Assembly (NCBI GenBank): GCA_019246375.1
Contig: JAFAQO010000181.1
Coordinates: 1-6,638 of the forward strand
Source of the DNA: Mycobacterium sp.
GTDB lineage: Bacteria; Actinomycetota; Actinomycetes; Mycobacteriales; Mycobacteriaceae
Reading direction: 5' to 3'
DNA length: 6,638 bases
Shown in pieces: positions 4,669-6,638 of this stretch (position 1 is its first letter; each line of letters opens with the position of its first letter). The position numbers and the translations under genes are program-made. Under the pieces are notes generated by a model. That model did no database searches, was not told where the DNA came from, and saw only the letters and a program-made list of their open reading frames with translations.

Positions 4669-6284
4669 CACACGCCTTCGACCCAGCCGGACCCGACGGC
4701 CAACCGCGGATCGTCGCCGACTTGCTGCGACCCGATGCGTACGAGCCGCCGGCGGACGACCTGCATCTCCGTGAGACGCACAGCTCGTGGGTCGTGCTCG
4801 CCGGCCCCTACGCCTACAAGCTCAAGAAGCCGGTGAACCTCGGCTTCCTCGACTTCACCAGTATCGAGCGACGCCGCGCCGACTGTGAAGAGGAGCTGCG
4901 CCTCAATCGGCGCTTCAGTCCGGAGGTGTACCTGGATGTCGTCGAAGTCACCGAGCGCGATGGCCACTACCGCATAGGTGGCGAGTCCGGGTCGGGCGAG
5001 CCGGCCGTGTGGATGCGGCGTCTGCCTGAAGAGGGCATGCTGCCGGCCAAGCTCGCGCGTGGCGACGTCGACATGCGTCTCGCGCGACGTATCGGCCGCA
5101 CCCTGGCCAAGCTTCACGGCAGAGCCGAAACCGGCCCCGACATCGATGCGTACGGCAGCCCTTCCAGCGTGATCGCGAACTGGCAAGAGAATTTCAATCA
5201 GATGGGTCCGTTTGTCGGTCGAACCATCTCGAGCGACGTCAATGAGGACATCCGAACCTACGTCGACCAGTTTGTCCGGAAGCAGGCGCCGCTGCTAGAG
5301 CGGCGCGTGGCTGAAGGGAACGTGCGGGATGCCCATGGTGACCTGCACGCCGGCAGCATCTGCATCGACGATGGTCAGATTCTGCTGTTCGACTGCTTGC
5401 AGTTCGCACCACGCTATCGGTGCGCCGACCTGGCCTCGGAGGTGGCGTTTCTGGCCATGGATCTGGAGTACCACTGTCGCACAGACCTGGCATGGGCGTT
5501 CGTCGACTCCTACGTACGCGCCAGCGGCGACGACGAGCTGCTCAGCTTGCTCGACTTCTACACGTGCTACCGAGCCTACGTTCGTGGCAAGGTCCGCAGC
5601 CTGCGTCTGGCACAGACCGAACAGGCATCCGGTGGTGAAGGAGGTCCGCTCGTCGCCGAGTCGCGGGCGTACTTCGATCTGGCGTGGGCGCACGCGGGTG
5701 GCCTGCCCGGTCCGCTGATGGTGGTCACCATGGGCCTCCCGGCAAGCGGTAAAACCACGCTGGCGCGCGCGCTCGCCGGCCGCCTCGGGCTGGTGCACAT
5801 CTCGTCAGACGTGGCGCGCAAGACAATGGCGGGCATTGCGCCCACCCGGCGCGGCAGCGATGCATTTGGCTCGGGGCTCTATGATCCGGCGATGACGCGG
5901 CGCACGTATGCCGCGCTGCGCCGCGACGCCGCGCGCTGGTTGCGCCGCGGCCGCGGCGTGGTCGTCGACGCGACGTTCGGCAACCCGGGCGAGCGCGCCC
6001 AGATGCAACAGCTGGCGCACCGGCTTGGGACCGACCTCCACGTCGTGCTGTGCGACGCAGACGACGCCACCCTGATCGCGCGACTCGAGCGGCGCGCCAC
6101 GGAGCACGGTGTTGTCTCGGATGCGCGGATCGAGCTGTGGCCCGAGCTGCGATCCGCGTTCACGCCTCCCGATGAGCAGCCGTCCGTTCTGCGCGTCGAC
6201 GCGACGCGGAATATGGAGCAGACCACCGAGCAGGCGCTGGCGCTGCTGCGCGCTCTACACGCTGATGGTTGCCGGGCGAGTTGA
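4665..6284 (+). CDS. Fusion of APH-like phosphotransferase domain and P-loop kinase (AAA_33-like)
   Basis: A 539-residue two-domain protein. The N-terminal part (about 25-340) is of the aminoglycoside-phosphotransferase/COG2187 kind: SSWVVLAGPYAYKLKKPVNL with the likely ATP-binding lysine at K52-K55, the catalytic loop HGDLHAGS (224-231), and the metal-binding FDCLQF (D243) followed by RCADLASEVAFLAMDLE. The C-terminal part (about 350-530) is a small nucleotide kinase-like domain (COG0645): Walker A GLPASGKTT (357-365) and GVVVDATF (D435) as second nucleotide motif. The same two-domain arrangement occurs in the mycobacterial protein family that, to my recollection, includes Rv2004c of M. tuberculosis. 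The substrate is unknown, and antibiotic resistance should not be assumed. In the Brenner motif HGDxHxxN the last Asn is Ser231. Its ATG overlaps the SDR stop by 4 bp with only a weak GGCGAG site, so translation is probably coupled. Confidence 0.93.
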   Translation: MTHAFDPAGPDGQPRIVADLLRPDAYEPPADDLHLRETHSSWVVLAGPYAYKLKKPVNLGFLDFTSIERRRADCEEELRLNRRFSPEVYLDVVEVTERDGHYRIGGESGSGEPAVWMRRLPEEGMLPAKLARGDVDMRLARRIGRTLAKLHGRAETGPDIDAYGSPSSVIANWQENFNQMGPFVGRTISSDVNEDIRTYVDQFVRKQAPLLERRVAEGNVRDAHGDLHAGSICIDDGQILLFDCLQFAPRYRCADLASEVAFLAMDLEYHCRTDLAWAFVDSYVRASGDDELLSLLDFYTCYRAYVRGKVRSLRLAQTEQASGGEGGPLVAESRAYFDLAWAHAGGLPGPLMVVTMGLPASGKTTLARALAGRLGLVHISSDVARKTMAGIAPTRRGSDAFGSGLYDPAMTRRTYAALRRDAARWLRRGRGVVVDATFGNPGERAQMQQLAHRLGTDLHVVLCDADDATLIARLERRATEHGVVSDARIELWPELRSAFTPPDEQPSVLRVDATRNMEQTTEQALALLRALHADGCRAS

Positions 6285-6426
6285 TCGTGGCGAGGGCCTC
6301 ACTTGTCCGGCTGAAGCGCAAGCGAAGGTTTTCGGGGAAGTCCACTGCCCCCGCGAGTAGAACTGGCGTCAGTGCCCATGAAACCAATTCCAGCAGCTCG
6401 AATGTCAACGCGTAATTAGACTTATG
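6285..6426. other. Intergenic, no gene seen
   Basis: This is the tail region of the kinase operon. A weak 4-bp hairpin CGAA-GGTT-TTCG (6323-6334) is the only terminator-like structure and lacks a T-run. From about 6400 the DNA becomes markedly AT-rich towards the next gene. Confidence 0.5.
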
Positions 6427-6470
6427 TTGAACTAATTAATTGTTCTGAGTTTGAACGGATGCGGTTGTTC
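6427..6470. promoter_or_regulatory. Two tandem GAAC/GTTC dyads, candidate operator region
   Basis: TTGAAC-N7-TTGTTC occurs twice with almost the same spacing: 6427-6445 and 6451-6470 (N8). Each contains the dyad GAAC...GTTC (9 and 10 nt between arms), with centres about 24.5 bp apart. The spacing within the dyads does not fit the LexA box, where only 4 nt separate the arms. The surrounding AT-rich stretch, including TAATTAATT and TAATTC at 6476-6481, looks like a promoter for the gene starting at about 6486. Confidence 0.5.
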
Positions 6471-6485
6471 CAACGTAATTCCTAT

Positions 6486-6638
6486 ATGCATGCGCTTACG
6501 CCCAGTCCGCATCCGATGACGCCTGGAAGACCGACACTGACGGCTGATGAGACAGGAACGCCGTCGATCGCGGCGGTGGCGGTCGAGTTCCCCCCGCACC
6601 GGCACAGCCAAGATGAGCTGACAGCGGCCCTGACCGAC
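6486..6638 (+). CDS. Probable type III polyketide synthase, N-terminal start (partial)
   Basis: The frame is open to the window edge (51 codons). The peptide after a Pro/Thr-rich lead reads PSIAAVAVEFPPHRHSQDEL, then TAALTD. The pattern 'I..VA..FPPHR.SQ.E.' is the first strand and helix of the chalcone/stilbene synthase-like N-terminal domain, as in bacterial type III PKSs that condense malonyl-CoA onto an acyl-CoA starter. The catalytic Cys-His-Asn triad lies beyond the window, so the assignment rests on the N-terminus alone. The start is uncertain: in-frame ATGs at 6459, 6486 and 6516 all lack a Shine-Dalgarno sequence, so leaderless translation is possible. ATG 6486 is chosen because 6459 would lie inside the dyads. 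A proximal promoter is suggested by the AT-rich DNA just before it. Confidence 0.68.
   Translation, partial: MHALTPSPHPMTPGRPTLTADETGTPSIAAVAVEFPPHRHSQDELTAALTD

Noticed and set aside
6160..6408. 82-codon open frame on the minus strand beginning MTFELLELVSWALTP
   Set aside because: Its second half is antisense to the kinase gene, it matches no family I know and has no clear ribosome site; treated as a chance frame in GC-rich DNA.
6427..6470. SOS (LexA) box from GAAC...GTTC
   Set aside because: Actinobacterial LexA sites have 4 nt between GAAC and GTTC; here there are 9 and 10.
1..6638. CRISPR arrays, rRNA, riboswitches, toxin-antitoxin or phage-defence genes
   Set aside because: No regularly spaced repeats, no conserved RNA cores and no matching protein families were found on either strand.

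Overview
High-GC DNA with GTG/ATG starts, strong GGAGG ribosome sites, dense TetR/MarR and SDR genes, a kinase fusion of a type common in mycobacteria, and the start of a type III polyketide synthase. This best fits an actinobacterium, most likely a non-tuberculous Mycobacterium or a close relative (Nocardia, Rhodococcus). The genus is inferred, not shown.

Layout. Positions 3-191 are the C-terminus of a MarR-type regulator that begins outside the window. After a non-coding stretch (192-525) comes a TetR-type repressor on the minus strand (526-1104). It is divergent from a classical short-chain dehydrogenase (SDR, 1244-1978), which is followed by a small SnoaL/NTF2-like protein (2021-2446). 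The 139-bp divergent gap holds two dyads, so the TetR protein probably represses the SDR-SnoaL operon. The operon once continued: at 2449 a start codon with a strong ribosome site leads into only a scrap of a second SDR (its NNAG region), after which the reading frame is lost.

Positions 2532-2702 are a non-coding mosaic. An IS3-family insertion sequence on the minus strand follows (about 2703-3724). It is dead: orfA is cut after about 44 codons, the orfA/orfB junction is deleted, and orfB carries a -1 frameshift near 3460, although the DDE catalytic core is still readable.

Beyond the IS lies a translationally coupled pair: an SDR resembling 3-alpha-hydroxysteroid dehydrogenase/carbonyl reductase (3787-4668) overlapping by 4 bp a two-domain protein with an aminoglycoside-phosphotransferase-like N-terminus and a P-loop kinase C-terminus (4665-6284). 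An AT-rich intergenic region with a repeated GAAC/GTTC dyad then precedes the first ~50 codons of a probable type III polyketide synthase, cut by the window edge.

Overall this is an accessory catabolic/secondary-metabolism region with small redox genes, local regulators and IS-associated decay. I see no clear new system. The most useful leads are the paired dyads upstream of the polyketide synthase, the palindrome in the TetR/SDR gap, and the eroded third gene of the SDR operon.
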